Below are positions 16,498 to 24,666 of a stretch of 64,000 nucleotides of DNA, piece by piece. The DNA comes from Cellvibrionaceae bacterium (GTDB taxonomy: Bacteria; Pseudomonadota; Gammaproteobacteria; Pseudomonadales; Cellvibrionaceae). The notes under the pieces are model-generated. The model saw nothing but the letters and a program-made list of their open reading frames with translations. It searched no databases and was not told where the DNA came from. Positions within the stretch are counted from its first letter, which is position 1, and each line of letters opens with the position of its first letter. The DNA is taken from the NCBI GenBank assembly GCA_021151525.1, contig JAGKXD010000001.1, forward strand, positions 86,745 to 150,744. Reading direction: 5' to 3'. Position numbers and translations under genes: made by a program.

Positions 16498-17013
16498 TTA
16501 ATTAAGTGCTGGTTCCGCTTGGGTTCCTGCTGCAGCTTCGGCTTGTTGCTGTGCTTGCATTACAGCTTGTGCGAAGACGGCATCAAAATTAATTGGCGCT
16601 AACATCAATGGTGGGAAGCCGCCGCGTGTTAACAAACTATCAATTGTTTCGCGTGCGTAAGGGAACAGAATTTGTGGACACAAGGTGTTGATGGCGTGAC
16701 TTAATTGAATACCATCCAAACCGTTAATCACAAACAAACCACCTTGTTTTACTTCTACAAGGAATACAACTTTGTTATCGATACGTGCCGTAATAGTTAA
16801 GAGTAACAGAACTTCAAACAGACCTTCTTCTACAGGCGTTACTTGAATATTCAAATCTTGTTGTACGTTTGGTTTCCAGGCTTTGGTGAAAGCTTCCAAC
16901 CCGCTTGGGGTTTCAAACGAAATATCTTTCAAATAAATTTTTTGAATTGCAAAACCTGCTTGCGGTACTTCTTGTTCTTGCGCTGCCGCAGCTTGGGTGT
17001 TTTCGTCGGTCAT
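16498..17013 (-). CDS. secB: Protein-export chaperone SecB
   Basis: Tetrameric cytosolic chaperone that holds preproteins unfolded and delivers them to SecA. 171 aa; core residues ~20-150 contain the family signatures FAIQKIYLKDISFE, W-KP-VQ-DLNI, LFEVLLLLTITA and CPQILFPYARETIDSLLTRGGFPPL, followed by the usual Ala/Gln-rich tail. Last gene of a yibN-grxC-secB order that is the same as in E. coli, with 18 bases to grxC. Confidence 0.97.
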   Translation of the reverse strand: MTDENTQAAAAQEQEVPQAGFAIQKIYLKDISFETPSGLEAFTKAWKPNVQQDLNIQVTPVEEGLFEVLLLLTITARIDNKVVFLVEVKQGGLFVINGLDGIQLSHAINTLCPQILFPYARETIDSLLTRGGFPPLMLAPINFDAVFAQAVMQAQQQAEAAAGTQAEPALN

Positions 17014-17031
17014 AATAATTCTCTTTACACT

Positions 17032-17289
17032 TTAGTTATTTTGTAAAAGCCCATCGAGCTTGCCTTGTTTGTCCAGCGCCCACAAATCGGTAAAACCACC
17101 TACGTGAGTTTCACCAATCCAAATTTGCGGCACTGTGCGTTGTCCGCTTTTCTGCATCATTTCTATGCGCAGTTGGGGATTTTGATCGACACGAATTTCT
17201 TCCACCTCAATACCTTTTTGTGCCAATAATTTTTTAGCATTAACGCAATAAGGACAGACTGCTGTGGTGTACATTAAAATGCGCGCCAT
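17032..17289 (-). CDS. grxC: Glutaredoxin 3
   Basis: Small thiol-disulfide oxidoreductase (85 aa) using glutathione. The CPYC active site is at residues 12-15, with TVPQIWIGETHVGGFTDL supplying the cis-proline and glutathione-binding loop. Located between yibN and secB with short gaps, the conserved gammaproteobacterial arrangement. Confidence 0.96.
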   Translation of the reverse strand: MARILMYTTAVCPYCVNAKKLLAQKGIEVEEIRVDQNPQLRIEMMQKSGQRTVPQIWIGETHVGGFTDLWALDKQGKLDGLLQNN

Positions 17290-17303
17290 AATGTTCTCTA
17301 CAC

Positions 17304-17717
17304 TTACTTACCTTTAACCAATGGCAAATTTTGGTTTTGCCACTCACTGATGCCACCGGAAAGTCTGCGAACTTCAAAACCTTCTTTGGCCAACTGACGG
17401 CCCGCAACGCCTGCGTACTGACCCATCTTGTCTACAATGATAATGGTCTTGGTTTTGTATTTTTCAAGAGTCGCCAAGTCACTATTAATGCGTTCGTAGG
17501 GGATATTAATCGCATCCACCAAATGACCTGCTTTGAACTCTGCACTTGGGCGGATATCCACGATCACTGCCTTATCGCTGTTTACCAGCGCAGTCAGCTG
17601 GTTATTGGTTACAGGAACGCCGCTTTTGACGCGCTCGCGCAGGCTATAAACAATAACAAGTACTGCAAGCAGGCTGGTTAAGATCCACTCTTGCATTAAA
17701 AACTGAATAAAATTCAC
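17304..17717 (-). CDS. yibN: Membrane-anchored rhodanese-like protein YibN
   Basis: 137 aa: one N-terminal transmembrane helix (~9-25) and a rhodanese fold (~38-135) ending LPLVKGK, as in E. coli YibN. The active-site cysteine of sulfurtransferases is absent: the loop reads IIIVDKMGQYAG, with Asp where YC would be, so it should not be a working thiosulfate sulfurtransferase. First gene of yibN-grxC-secB, with 14 bases to grxC. A link to envelope or translocase function is suggested by conserved synteny only. Confidence 0.9.
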   Translation of the reverse strand: MNFIQFLMQEWILTSLLAVLVIVYSLRERVKSGVPVTNNQLTALVNSDKAVIVDIRPSAEFKAGHLVDAINIPYERINSDLATLEKYKTKTIIIVDKMGQYAGVAGRQLAKEGFEVRRLSGGISEWQNQNLPLVKGK

Positions 17718-17830
17718 GAGCTCTACCTATATTGATACTGAATATGCGCCTATGTAGGCGGAAAATAGGGGCTTATTATACACAGGCCGGAGGGTTCTGG
17801 CGTGCTTCCTTCCCGCTGAATCGCACCCAA

Positions 17831-17860
17831 AAAAAATGCCCGCAGGTGCGGGCATTTATT
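17831..17860 (-). terminator. Terminator of the tonB-exbBD-TPR operon
   Basis: Stem ATGCCCGC / GCGGGCAT with loop AGGT, 20 bases past the stop of the leftward TPR gene. On the minus strand it is followed by a T-run, making a strong intrinsic terminator. Confidence 0.9.
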
Positions 17861-17874
17861 AAAGCATGGCTAAA

Positions 17875-19137
17875 TTACTTTTTAGCGTACAGAACCCAAA
17901 GCTTGGCAACGCGCGACAAGTTAGATTTGTCTGATACTGATTGGAAAGCTTTGATTGCTTCAGCTTTTTTACCCAAGTTCAAATTGGCTACGCCCAAGCG
18001 AACATAAGATTCATCAACTGATTTCAAACCGCCCTTAGCAATAGCACTTTGGATAGTTTCAATCGCTTTGTCGTTAAGACCGTGACCCAAGTAAGCTGCA
18101 CCGATTTTCGCCAATGGCTCACCATTTGGTTTGCTCGCAGCTTCTTTTGCGGTGGTATCCAAGCTCGCCAAGTCGGTAGCAGCTTCAGTTTTTGCTCTAG
18201 TCAACAAGCGAGTATTACGCTCATTATTCGCAACAATGCCAGCAGCCATACCTGACTCAATCGCTGATTTTGCATCGCCTGAATCGAGCAACGACAAGGA
18301 CAATTCAGCCATATCGTTATAGTCTTCTGCGGTCATAGCACCAACAGTTTTCTTCAAGCGATAGTATTCAATCTTCTCTTTATCGTTGTAAGTCACTTCG
18401 TTGCGAGCAATTTTCAACATGTCATTCCAGTATTCTGGAGATGGATAAAGTTCAAGCAATTTCGCCAACACGTCAGCATAAGCTGCGTTGTTACCCAATT
18501 TTGAATAGCTATAACCCAAAATTTGTAACCAATTTTTATCAGCTGGTTTCTTGGCAGCTTCAGCTTGCTTAATCAGCTTTTGAGCGTATTCCGCAGAGTT
18601 TTTGTAATCGCCTTTTTTGAAGTAGGCCTGCATCATGCCGGTGGTTACATCAATAGTTGCAGGATTGTTCTTCAAGTATCTTTCGTAAGCGTCGATACCT
18701 TTAGCATAATCACCCATAGACAGATAAATCTCTGCGAGGGTATTCAAACGAGCACCTACTTGATCGGCTGGAACTTGGTTAGCCGCCAACATGGCTTCGT
18801 ATACTTTTGCTACGCCCGCGTAATCTTTCAACTGCATCATACAGGCGGCTTTGAATTCGTTGGTTACTTGCTCTTCGTAGGCACTTTTGCCCGAGATTGG
18901 AACCACTTTTTCGTTAATGATCGCTAAGGCTTCTTTCCACTTTTTATCGCCCATTAACTTTTGAGCTTCGCCCAGCGGCTTCATTTTAGAGCTTAGTTGT
19001 TGACCTTTTTCAGCAGCCATAGCAGCCGGTGCAAACACTGCTGAAACAGTCGTTAAACCGATTGCGGTACCGGTAGTTAAAGCCACAACAAATGAAACTG
19101 ATTTTGCTATTCCAAAGAGATTTTTGTTAACACACAT
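17875..19137 (-). CDS. Periplasmic TPR protein of the TonB operon
   Basis: 420-aa exported protein with a signal peptide ending AMA-A (~residue 42). The mature part is almost wholly helical tetratricopeptide repeats, for example LNTLAEIYLSMGDYAKGIDAYERYLKNNP (starting ~residue 125) and YVRLGVANLNLGKKAEAIKAF near the end. It follows tonB-exbB-exbD-exbD, so it may scaffold or regulate the TonB motor at the periplasmic side; that is inferred from position. The open frame extends to a TTG at 19152, but the ATG at 19137 is preferred. The SD is weak and the gene may depend on translation of the upstream exbD. Confidence 0.82.
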   Translation of the reverse strand: MCVNKNLFGIAKSVSFVVALTTGTAIGLTTVSAVFAPAAMAAEKGQQLSSKMKPLGEAQKLMGDKKWKEALAIINEKVVPISGKSAYEEQVTNEFKAACMMQLKDYAGVAKVYEAMLAANQVPADQVGARLNTLAEIYLSMGDYAKGIDAYERYLKNNPATIDVTTGMMQAYFKKGDYKNSAEYAQKLIKQAEAAKKPADKNWLQILGYSYSKLGNNAAYADVLAKLLELYPSPEYWNDMLKIARNEVTYNDKEKIEYYRLKKTVGAMTAEDYNDMAELSLSLLDSGDAKSAIESGMAAGIVANNERNTRLLTRAKTEAATDLASLDTTAKEAASKPNGEPLAKIGAAYLGHGLNDKAIETIQSAIAKGGLKSVDESYVRLGVANLNLGKKAEAIKAFQSVSDKSNLSRVAKLWVLYAKK

Positions 19138-19204
19138 AACTATGTTTACCAATACGTTTACTGATTACAGCAATGTTAAGCACAATGAAAAAAACGCTGG
19201 AGAA

Positions 19205-19627
19205 TTACTCCAGCGCTTCATTACCCAAAATACCAATATTTTTAACACCTAAGCGCTGAGCGGTAGCCAACACCTTAGCAACTTTATCGTAACTTGCTAA
19301 CTTGTTCGGCTTTAAGTGAATCTCTGGACGAGGTTCTGCATGCGCCGCTTGCTTTAAATAACTCTTCAGCTGATCACCATTTGTGATGACTTCTGAGTTC
19401 CAATAAATAGAACCATCGAAATCTACAACAATATCAACTACTGGTGGTGGTACATCTGGCGGTGGGTTATTAGTCACCGGCATGTCTAGCTTTACCGCAT
19501 GAGTTTGCGGTGGCAGAGACATAATTAACATTACAATAAGTACAAGCATCAAATCGATAAGAGGGGTGGTGTTCATCTCCACCATCATATCGCCTTCTCC
19601 GCCTCCACTACCAACATTCATACCCAT
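19205..19627 (-). CDS. exbD: ExbD/TolR family biopolymer transport protein, second copy
   Basis: 140-aa inner-membrane protein with one helix (~23-42) carrying the proton-channel aspartate in NTTPLIDLMLVLIVML. The periplasmic domain has PPPDVPPPVVDIVVDFDGSIYWN and ends with the usual ALATAQRLGVKNIG-like helix-strand. Together with ExbB it makes the proton-driven motor that energises TonB. Second of two different exbD genes in the operon; N-terminus is glycine-rich (GSGGGEGD). SD AAGGT precedes the start. Confidence 0.94.
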   Translation of the reverse strand: MGMNVGSGGGEGDMMVEMNTTPLIDLMLVLIVMLIMSLPPQTHAVKLDMPVTNNPPPDVPPPVVDIVVDFDGSIYWNSEVITNGDQLKSYLKQAAHAEPRPEIHLKPNKLASYDKVAKVLATAQRLGVKNIGILGNEALE

Positions 19628-19661
19628 GATGGATTACCTTTCTTGTTGTGGATACACAAAC

Positions 19662-20081
19662 TTAATTGTGTTCAGGTGAAGTAATGAAGCCCACACGAAC
19701 AATACCCGCCTTTTGGCAATAGGCCACTACACGACCTACTGGTTCGTAGCGTGAGCGCAGGTCACCGCGGATATGTACCTCTGGTTGAGGCTTAATTGGA
19801 GCTTTTGCTCTTAAATTAGCCAACAAATCTTCTTTAGTTACTGGAACGTTGTTCCAATAAGTTTCACCCGCCGCATCTACTGAAATCACGACGTTTTCAG
19901 GCTTGGATTGTGTTGGAATGTTTGAAACGTTCGGCAGTTGAACCGGTACGGTTTTAAGAACTACCGGTACAGCAATCAAGAATACGATCAGAAGTACCAA
20001 CATAACGTCCACCAGAGGGGTGGTGTTAATCGTGGAGTTCAGTTCTGTATTATCGCCGCCTTCGGATATATTCATGCCCAT
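19662..20081 (-). CDS. exbD: ExbD/TolR family biopolymer transport protein, first copy
   Basis: 139 aa, one transmembrane helix with the essential aspartate in NTTPLVDVMLVLLIVFLIA, then the periplasmic domain (VPVQLPNV, VVISVDAAGETYWNN, VAYCQKAGIVRVGFITSPE). It differs from its downstream paralogue throughout except around the membrane aspartate, so the pair is old and may form mixed ExbD dimers in the ExbB pore. It lies between exbB and the second exbD. Confidence 0.95.
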   Translation of the reverse strand: MGMNISEGGDNTELNSTINTTPLVDVMLVLLIVFLIAVPVVLKTVPVQLPNVSNIPTQSKPENVVISVDAAGETYWNNVPVTKEDLLANLRAKAPIKPQPEVHIRGDLRSRYEPVGRVVAYCQKAGIVRVGFITSPEHN

Positions 20082-20184
20082 TTTTTGCTACCTCGGTTAC
20101 AAGTTTTTACTTATGTCTAATCCAACAGGATGAAATGCATCACTGTTTGGATCAGACATCAGGTATTAAACCGTTAGTGTAAAA

Positions 20185-21066
20185 TTACTTGTCGCCGCCA
20201 TGTACACCTACTACGAGGTATGCATGAACATCAGCAGCAAAGGCATTCAAAGATTCACCAGCAACTTTGTTACGACGAACCAACCAGTTGTAAAGGAATA
20301 CCGCTGGAACCGCTACACCCAAACCGATTGCAGTCATGATCAAGGCTTCACCCACTGGGCCAGCAACTTTATCAATTGATGGTTGGCCAGATTGAGCAAT
20401 TGCGATCAACGCGTGGTAAATACCCCATACAGTACCGAACAAACCTACGAACGGAGATGAAGAAGCAACAGTAGCCAATACCGCCATACCACCTTGCAAA
20501 TCGTTAGTAACGTTAGCTACTGAACGTTGAACTGACATGCTCACCCAAGATTCCAAATCGATCTTGTCGGTCAACTTGCCATCGTGGTGCTTGAGAGCTT
20601 TCAAACCATCTTCAGCGATAGCACGGAAAGCGCTGTCTGACTTGAGGTTGTTAACGCCGTCTTGCAAGCTTTTTGAATCCCATACTTTACGAGCTTCGTT
20701 AGCTTGGCTGAACAGTTTAGATTGAACCATCAGCTTGATAGCAGCGATGTACCAAGTAGAAGCTGACATGAGGATCATCAGAACCAATACGGTTTTAGTA
20801 ACCGCATCACCTTCTTTCCACAATTTACCCATACCGTATGGAGTTTCTGCGCCAGCGGTACTTTCGTTTGCAGAGTCAATTGCGCTAGCAGCGCCTTGTG
20901 AAGAAGCAGCGGCAGCGTCTGCAGCTGGGGCAGCGGCATCAGCGGCTGGAGCAGCAGCTTCTGCAGCCGGAGCTGAGTTGTCTTGAGCGAAAGCTGAACT
21001 AACTACGAATTGCTGACCACCTAAAGCCAACGCTAGAACTAAAACAGATGAAAGTTTTTTTAACAT
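20185..21066 (-). CDS. exbB: ExbB (MotA/TolQ/ExbB proton channel) with signal peptide
   Basis: 293-aa inner-membrane proton channel subunit. It has a cleavable-looking signal peptide (to AFA-Q, residue ~28), then an Ala/Pro repeat (AAPAADA repeated) up to ~75, and three membrane helices (~93-113, ~190-215, ~240-265). The last two lie in the conserved MotA/ExbB block (VASSSPFVGLFGTVWGIYHAL and GEALIMTAIGLGVAVPAV). The N-terminal extension is of the type seen in ExbB of Pseudomonas-like bacteria. Second gene after tonB. Confidence 0.95.
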   Translation of the reverse strand: MLKKLSSVLVLALALGGQQFVVSSAFAQDNSAPAAEAAAPAADAAAPAADAAAASSQGAASAIDSANESTAGAETPYGMGKLWKEGDAVTKTVLVLMILMSASTWYIAAIKLMVQSKLFSQANEARKVWDSKSLQDGVNNLKSDSAFRAIAEDGLKALKHHDGKLTDKIDLESWVSMSVQRSVANVTNDLQGGMAVLATVASSSPFVGLFGTVWGIYHALIAIAQSGQPSIDKVAGPVGEALIMTAIGLGVAVPAVFLYNWLVRRNKVAGESLNAFAADVHAYLVVGVHGGDK

Positions 21067-21140
21067 TTTTCAAACCCTGCAGTTAACGAAAATTTAAAGA
21101 TCTATTTTTTAGTGATTGAGGCCAAAGAAACCAAGGAAAC

Positions 21141-21755
21141 TTAGTTCTTAGCGTCCTCAATCCTCCATGTAAATTTAATTGGAAGCCAACATGCCACTGG
21201 CTTATCGCCCACCATACAAGGAACGAATTTCCAAGAACGGATTGCATGTTTTTGTGCAGCTTCGTCCAAACGTGCTGAACCAGAGCTACAAGAAATTTGG
21301 GCGTCAGATACCTTACCGTCCTCACCAATATACAAATTAAGACAAGTTGTACCCGCTTCACCCAAACGAATTGAAGCAGCTGGATATTCAGGACGACTTA
21401 AACCCTTACCGGCAGGCTTAGCCTTGGTTTGGTTTACTGGCGCTTCAACTTTCTTCTCTGTTCTTTGCACGTTTTGAATTGCTGCGGGAGCAGGTGCATC
21501 TGGAACAAAGTCAAGCGATGGTGGAGGTACAAAATCTGGTGGTGGTGGTTTTACTTCTGGCGGAGGTGGAGGTGGAAGCTCCTCTTTTACAATTTCTTCC
21601 TCTTTTACATCTGCCTTAAGGATTTCAATAGCATTTTTTACAACTTCGCGGTCAAGGCCTGCGGCCAGACCCCATATGAGAAGAACGTGAAAAACGACTA
21701 CGATAATTAGACCCGTAGAGCGTTGTCCCGCACTTTTTTTGGCGTGATATGACAT
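21141..21755 (-). CDS. tonB: TonB energy-transducing protein
   Basis: 204 aa: cytoplasmic basic start, one membrane helix (~14-33), a proline/glutamate-rich periplasmic spacer (EELPPPPPPEVKPPPPDFVPPP, given as residues ~58-80), and a TonB C-terminal domain (~118-204). That domain has the family pattern PEYPAASIRLGEAGT, VSDAQISCSSG, LDEAAQKHAIRSWKFVPC and a final strand. Four cysteines in the C-terminal domain (CLNL, SCSS, PCMV, ACWL) could form disulfides. First gene of a five-gene operon. It opens TonB-dependent outer-membrane receptors for siderophores, vitamins or glycans. Confidence 0.95.
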   Translation of the reverse strand: MSYHAKKSAGQRSTGLIIVVVFHVLLIWGLAAGLDREVVKNAIEILKADVKEEEIVKEELPPPPPPEVKPPPPDFVPPPSLDFVPDAPAPAAIQNVQRTEKKVEAPVNQTKAKPAGKGLSRPEYPAASIRLGEAGTTCLNLYIGEDGKVSDAQISCSSGSARLDEAAQKHAIRSWKFVPCMVGDKPVACWLPIKFTWRIEDAKN

Positions 21756-22234
21756 AACTTAGCTGCCACCTTCTGAATTTCACCTGCAAAAATGACATCG
21801 CAGTACAAACAAATCCAATAATTTGGCAGTTGTATCCACAATCTCACGGAGTAAGCGCCTAAAGCACCTTCGCTTTAAGTGAAATCAAGTATAGCTAGAT
21901 TCACTGGCGAAGAAGACTTTATTAACAAACTCTGACAATTTTTTAGGTTATTTTTGATTTATGCACAGGCGAACATGCCGCCCCCCTAAAAAACGGGGCT
22001 ATAGTATCCGCTCTTAAACACCATGAAAAGCGCTATTTAAGCCTAATCCGCCGTTTCACGGTAAATAATTGGCATCTAAATTTGCACAATTTTCTCAGTT
22101 AAAACTTTGGACTATAACTGCGCTCCATTTCCAAGCAACCAGATATATAAAATCGCGTATTTATTCAATAAAGTGATTTATTGCCCAAAAAAGTGGCATT
22201 TGACTTCCTAAAAGCCGAAAATTTACTTGGAGTT
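21756..22234. other. Intergenic region upstream of tonB and downstream of the histidine kinase gene
   Basis: About 480 bases with no supported gene in either strand. It should contain the leftward tonB promoter; a TATACT reads leftward at about 21889-21894 but lacks a convincing -35. No Fur-like box was recognised. Confidence 0.45.
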
Positions 22235-23506
22235 TCAGCGCGGCCAAGTAAGCGTGAATTTCGCACCGCCTAACACTGAACGGCTGCAGATGGCGTCTCC
22301 CAAATGCCAATCCATAATACGTTTTACCAATGCCAAGCCGAGACCAAAGCCGCTTCTATTCGTTAGCTCACTGTAAATACGCACGAATGACTCAAAGACC
22401 CGCGTTTGCTGATCTTCGGGCACGCCGGGTCCATCATCCTCAACCGCAATCATAAAATGAGTTGTCGTTACTTTTAGAGTGACGCGAATTGAAGTTTTGG
22501 CATATCCGAGTGCGTTGTGGATTAAATTCTGAATTGCCGTCTGCATGAGCGACCATTCACAAACCACGGCTTGCTCCGCGGTTTCATCGCGAACTTCTAT
22601 ATTGATGTGATTTTCTTGATGACTTGTAAGGCGGGCAATAATGTCGCGCACCAAATCCTGAATGTGACCTTCGCGTTGGTTCAGTTGTTGCGATTGTTGA
22701 TCAAAAGCAGCGTAAGCTAAAAATGAATTAATGAGCGATTCCATTTCGGCTATATCGCGATTAATACCTGCAAGCTGACGTTGCAAACTGACAGGTAACT
22801 CCTGCTCTTCCGTCATTGCCAACGCAAATTTCATGCGAGCGAGCGGTGTTCTTAATTCATGTGAAACCGCGAGCGTCATTTCTTTTTGCAAACGCATAAG
22901 CTCATCCAACCGAGTGGCCATAGCGTTAAACACATTGGCAAAGGGATAAAGCACCGAGCGCGTCGATATTGCTATAGTAATCGGCCGACCTTCCTTTCCA
23001 ATCTGTTGCGTGTGTTGCGAAAGCCGCGCCAAATCACGCGTTAACGGCCACACCCATAAAAACACAACACCGGCGATAGCACCATAAAACACCACAATAA
23101 ACACTGCGTATAATTCGCTGCGATTATTTAACTCTGATGGATAGGCCAACACCAAAATATCATCCGTTTTGGCTAAGCGTTTATAAAAATAATTCGTGTG
23201 CTCGTCGTTGACGCTGACGACATTACCTTGTTTTATTTTTTCGGCGATGGCTGTGCGGGAAAAATTTTCAACGGACACTAAAGTAGCTTTGTATTTAAGC
23301 TTGGCAGTTTCTTTGGCCAACAGCATTTGCTTATTGGGATCCGAATTTTTTTGCAGTGACTGCTCCAGCAATTCGATTAAATCAACAACAGCAGGATCAA
23401 GCGCTTGCGGCGGATTAACTTCGTCCCAAAATTTATTGAGCGCAAGCCCAAGCAATAGAATGGATAGAACGATAATTAAATACAGCGACACAAAGGCGCG
23501 GTTCAT
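22235..23506 (-). CDS. Sensor histidine kinase
   Basis: 423-aa inner-membrane kinase of the EnvZ/RstB type. Two membrane helices (~5-25 and ~128-150) enclose a ~100-residue periplasmic sensor; a HAMP region follows (~150-205). The H-box is AVSHELRTPLARMKFAL (His near residue 217), the N-box QNLIHNALGYA, G1 VEDDGPGVP, and G2 GFGLGLALVKRI. It starts 3 bases after the response regulator stop and is the last gene of mipA-DUF3019-regulator-kinase. The signal is unknown. Confidence 0.94.
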   Translation of the reverse strand: MNRAFVSLYLIIVLSILLLGLALNKFWDEVNPPQALDPAVVDLIELLEQSLQKNSDPNKQMLLAKETAKLKYKATLVSVENFSRTAIAEKIKQGNVVSVNDEHTNYFYKRLAKTDDILVLAYPSELNNRSELYAVFIVVFYGAIAGVVFLWVWPLTRDLARLSQHTQQIGKEGRPITIAISTRSVLYPFANVFNAMATRLDELMRLQKEMTLAVSHELRTPLARMKFALAMTEEQELPVSLQRQLAGINRDIAEMESLINSFLAYAAFDQQSQQLNQREGHIQDLVRDIIARLTSHQENHINIEVRDETAEQAVVCEWSLMQTAIQNLIHNALGYAKTSIRVTLKVTTTHFMIAVEDDGPGVPEDQQTRVFESFVRIYSELTNRSGFGLGLALVKRIMDWHLGDAICSRSVLGGAKFTLTWPR

Positions 23507-23509
23507 AAG

Positions 23510-24205
23510 TTAATTCCACGCATTCGCAACGAAGAGGTAGCCTTTGCCCCAAATAGTTTTTATTCGCGTTGGATTGTCAGGATTATCCAATAATTTTTTA
23601 CGCAGCTGAGAGATGCGTACATCAATAGTGCGATCCAAGCCATCATATTCACGATTATAAATTTGGTTAAATAAATATTCGCGCCCAATCACTTGCCCGG
23701 CGTGTTTTGCTAAAGCGACAAGCAAATCAAATTCATGGCTGGATAAATTTATATCTTCCGTGCCCAGCTGTACTTTACGCGCCGTTGGCTGAATGGTTAA
23801 TTGATCAAACACCATATTTTCTTGTTCGGTGTTTTCTTGCTGGTAATAGCGGCGCATCAATGCGCGTACACGCGCTAACAAAACCCGTGGTTCTACAGGT
23901 TTTATCACATAGTCGTCAGCACCAAATTCCAACCCCAATACTTGGTCTATATCTTCATTGCGCGCAGTAAGCATTAAAATCGGGCCGCGATATTGCGGGC
24001 GCAGTTCTTGGCAAATAGTTAAGCCATCTTTGCCCGGCAGCATTAAATCCAAAATCACCAGCGTGGGGTTTAACTGCTGACATTGACGCAACACGCGATT
24101 ACCATTGCCTTCGATGGTGACAATGAATTCATTGTTTTCAAGATAATCTTTCACTAAATCTGCCAAGCGGCGATCATCTTCTACCAGGAGTATGTGATTT
24201 TTCAT
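23510..24205 (-). CDS. OmpR-family response regulator
   Basis: 231-aa DNA-binding regulator. The receiver domain (1-115) has the acidic pair D10/D11, phospho-acceptor D53 in VILDLMLPGKDG, the TAR Thr and KPVEPR Lys. The winged-helix domain (~130-228) includes LSSHEFDLLVALAKHAGQV and RTIDVRISQLRKKL, ending with the usual IKTIWGKGYLF. The open frame extends nine codons upstream to a TTG, but the ATG at 24205 begins directly at MKNHILLVEDD and is chosen. It probably controls its own operon, including mipA. Confidence 0.94.
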   Translation of the reverse strand: MKNHILLVEDDRRLADLVKDYLENNEFIVTIEGNGNRVLRQCQQLNPTLVILDLMLPGKDGLTICQELRPQYRGPILMLTARNEDIDQVLGLEFGADDYVIKPVEPRVLLARVRALMRRYYQQENTEQENMVFDQLTIQPTARKVQLGTEDINLSSHEFDLLVALAKHAGQVIGREYLFNQIYNREYDGLDRTIDVRISQLRKKLLDNPDNPTRIKTIWGKGYLFVANAWN

Positions 24206-24216
24206 CTTGATTCTCG

Positions 24217-24666
24217 CTAAAAAAAGCTCCAAGGGTTGCGGCGTGAACGCTGATATTTTTTCTGTGAATTAATGACTTGGAAAGCTTCCTGACCCAACAA
24301 GGTTTGATTACTCATATCGCGCAACTCAAACATAGTTGTCTTTGCAATTGCCTGAGTAAACTCTGCTTTTCCATAATTTACATTTTGCCAACATTCAATT
24401 GGCGTATTATTCGAATCCTGATACAAACACAGCGAATAGGTTTTGTTTGTTTGAGCTTTCCACTCTGCGATAAGCACATCCTGGCATTGAGATTCAGCTT
24501 CAGATAGAACGCAAATATTAGGTTTCATCATCAACTGAATTTCAGCCGCAGTTGCGTCTGCATGAGAAGGTTGATGGTGCAAAACCGAACAACTTATTAT
24601 GCTTATTACTTTTAATGTTTTTACAGGGAGCGATCTTCCTTTAAAAATGGTACACCCCCCCAGCAA
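24217..24666 (-). CDS. DUF3019 domain protein
   Basis: Small exported protein with a signal-like segment (VISIISCSVL, then PSHA-D) and the DUF3019 pattern: LMMKPNICVLSEAESQCQDVLIAEWK, YSLCLYQDS, ECWQNVNYGKAEF. Four cysteines probably form two disulfides. Function unknown. It sits between mipA and the regulator, the usual place for this family. The start is uncertain: the first start-like codon in frame is a TTG at 24666 inside the mipA end (26-base overlap), and no ATG or GTG follows before the hydrophobic segment. Translational coupling to mipA is therefore likely. Confidence 0.75.
   Translation of the reverse strand: MLGGCTIFKGRSLPVKTLKVISIISCSVLHHQPSHADATAAEIQLMMKPNICVLSEAESQCQDVLIAEWKAQTNKTYSLCLYQDSNNTPIECWQNVNYGKAEFTQAIAKTTMFELRDMSNQTLLGQEAFQVINSQKKYQRSRRNPWSFF

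Noticed and set aside
21756..22234. Fur box or small RNA upstream of tonB
   Set aside because: No 19-bp GATAAT-type palindrome and no hairpin with a T-run was found.
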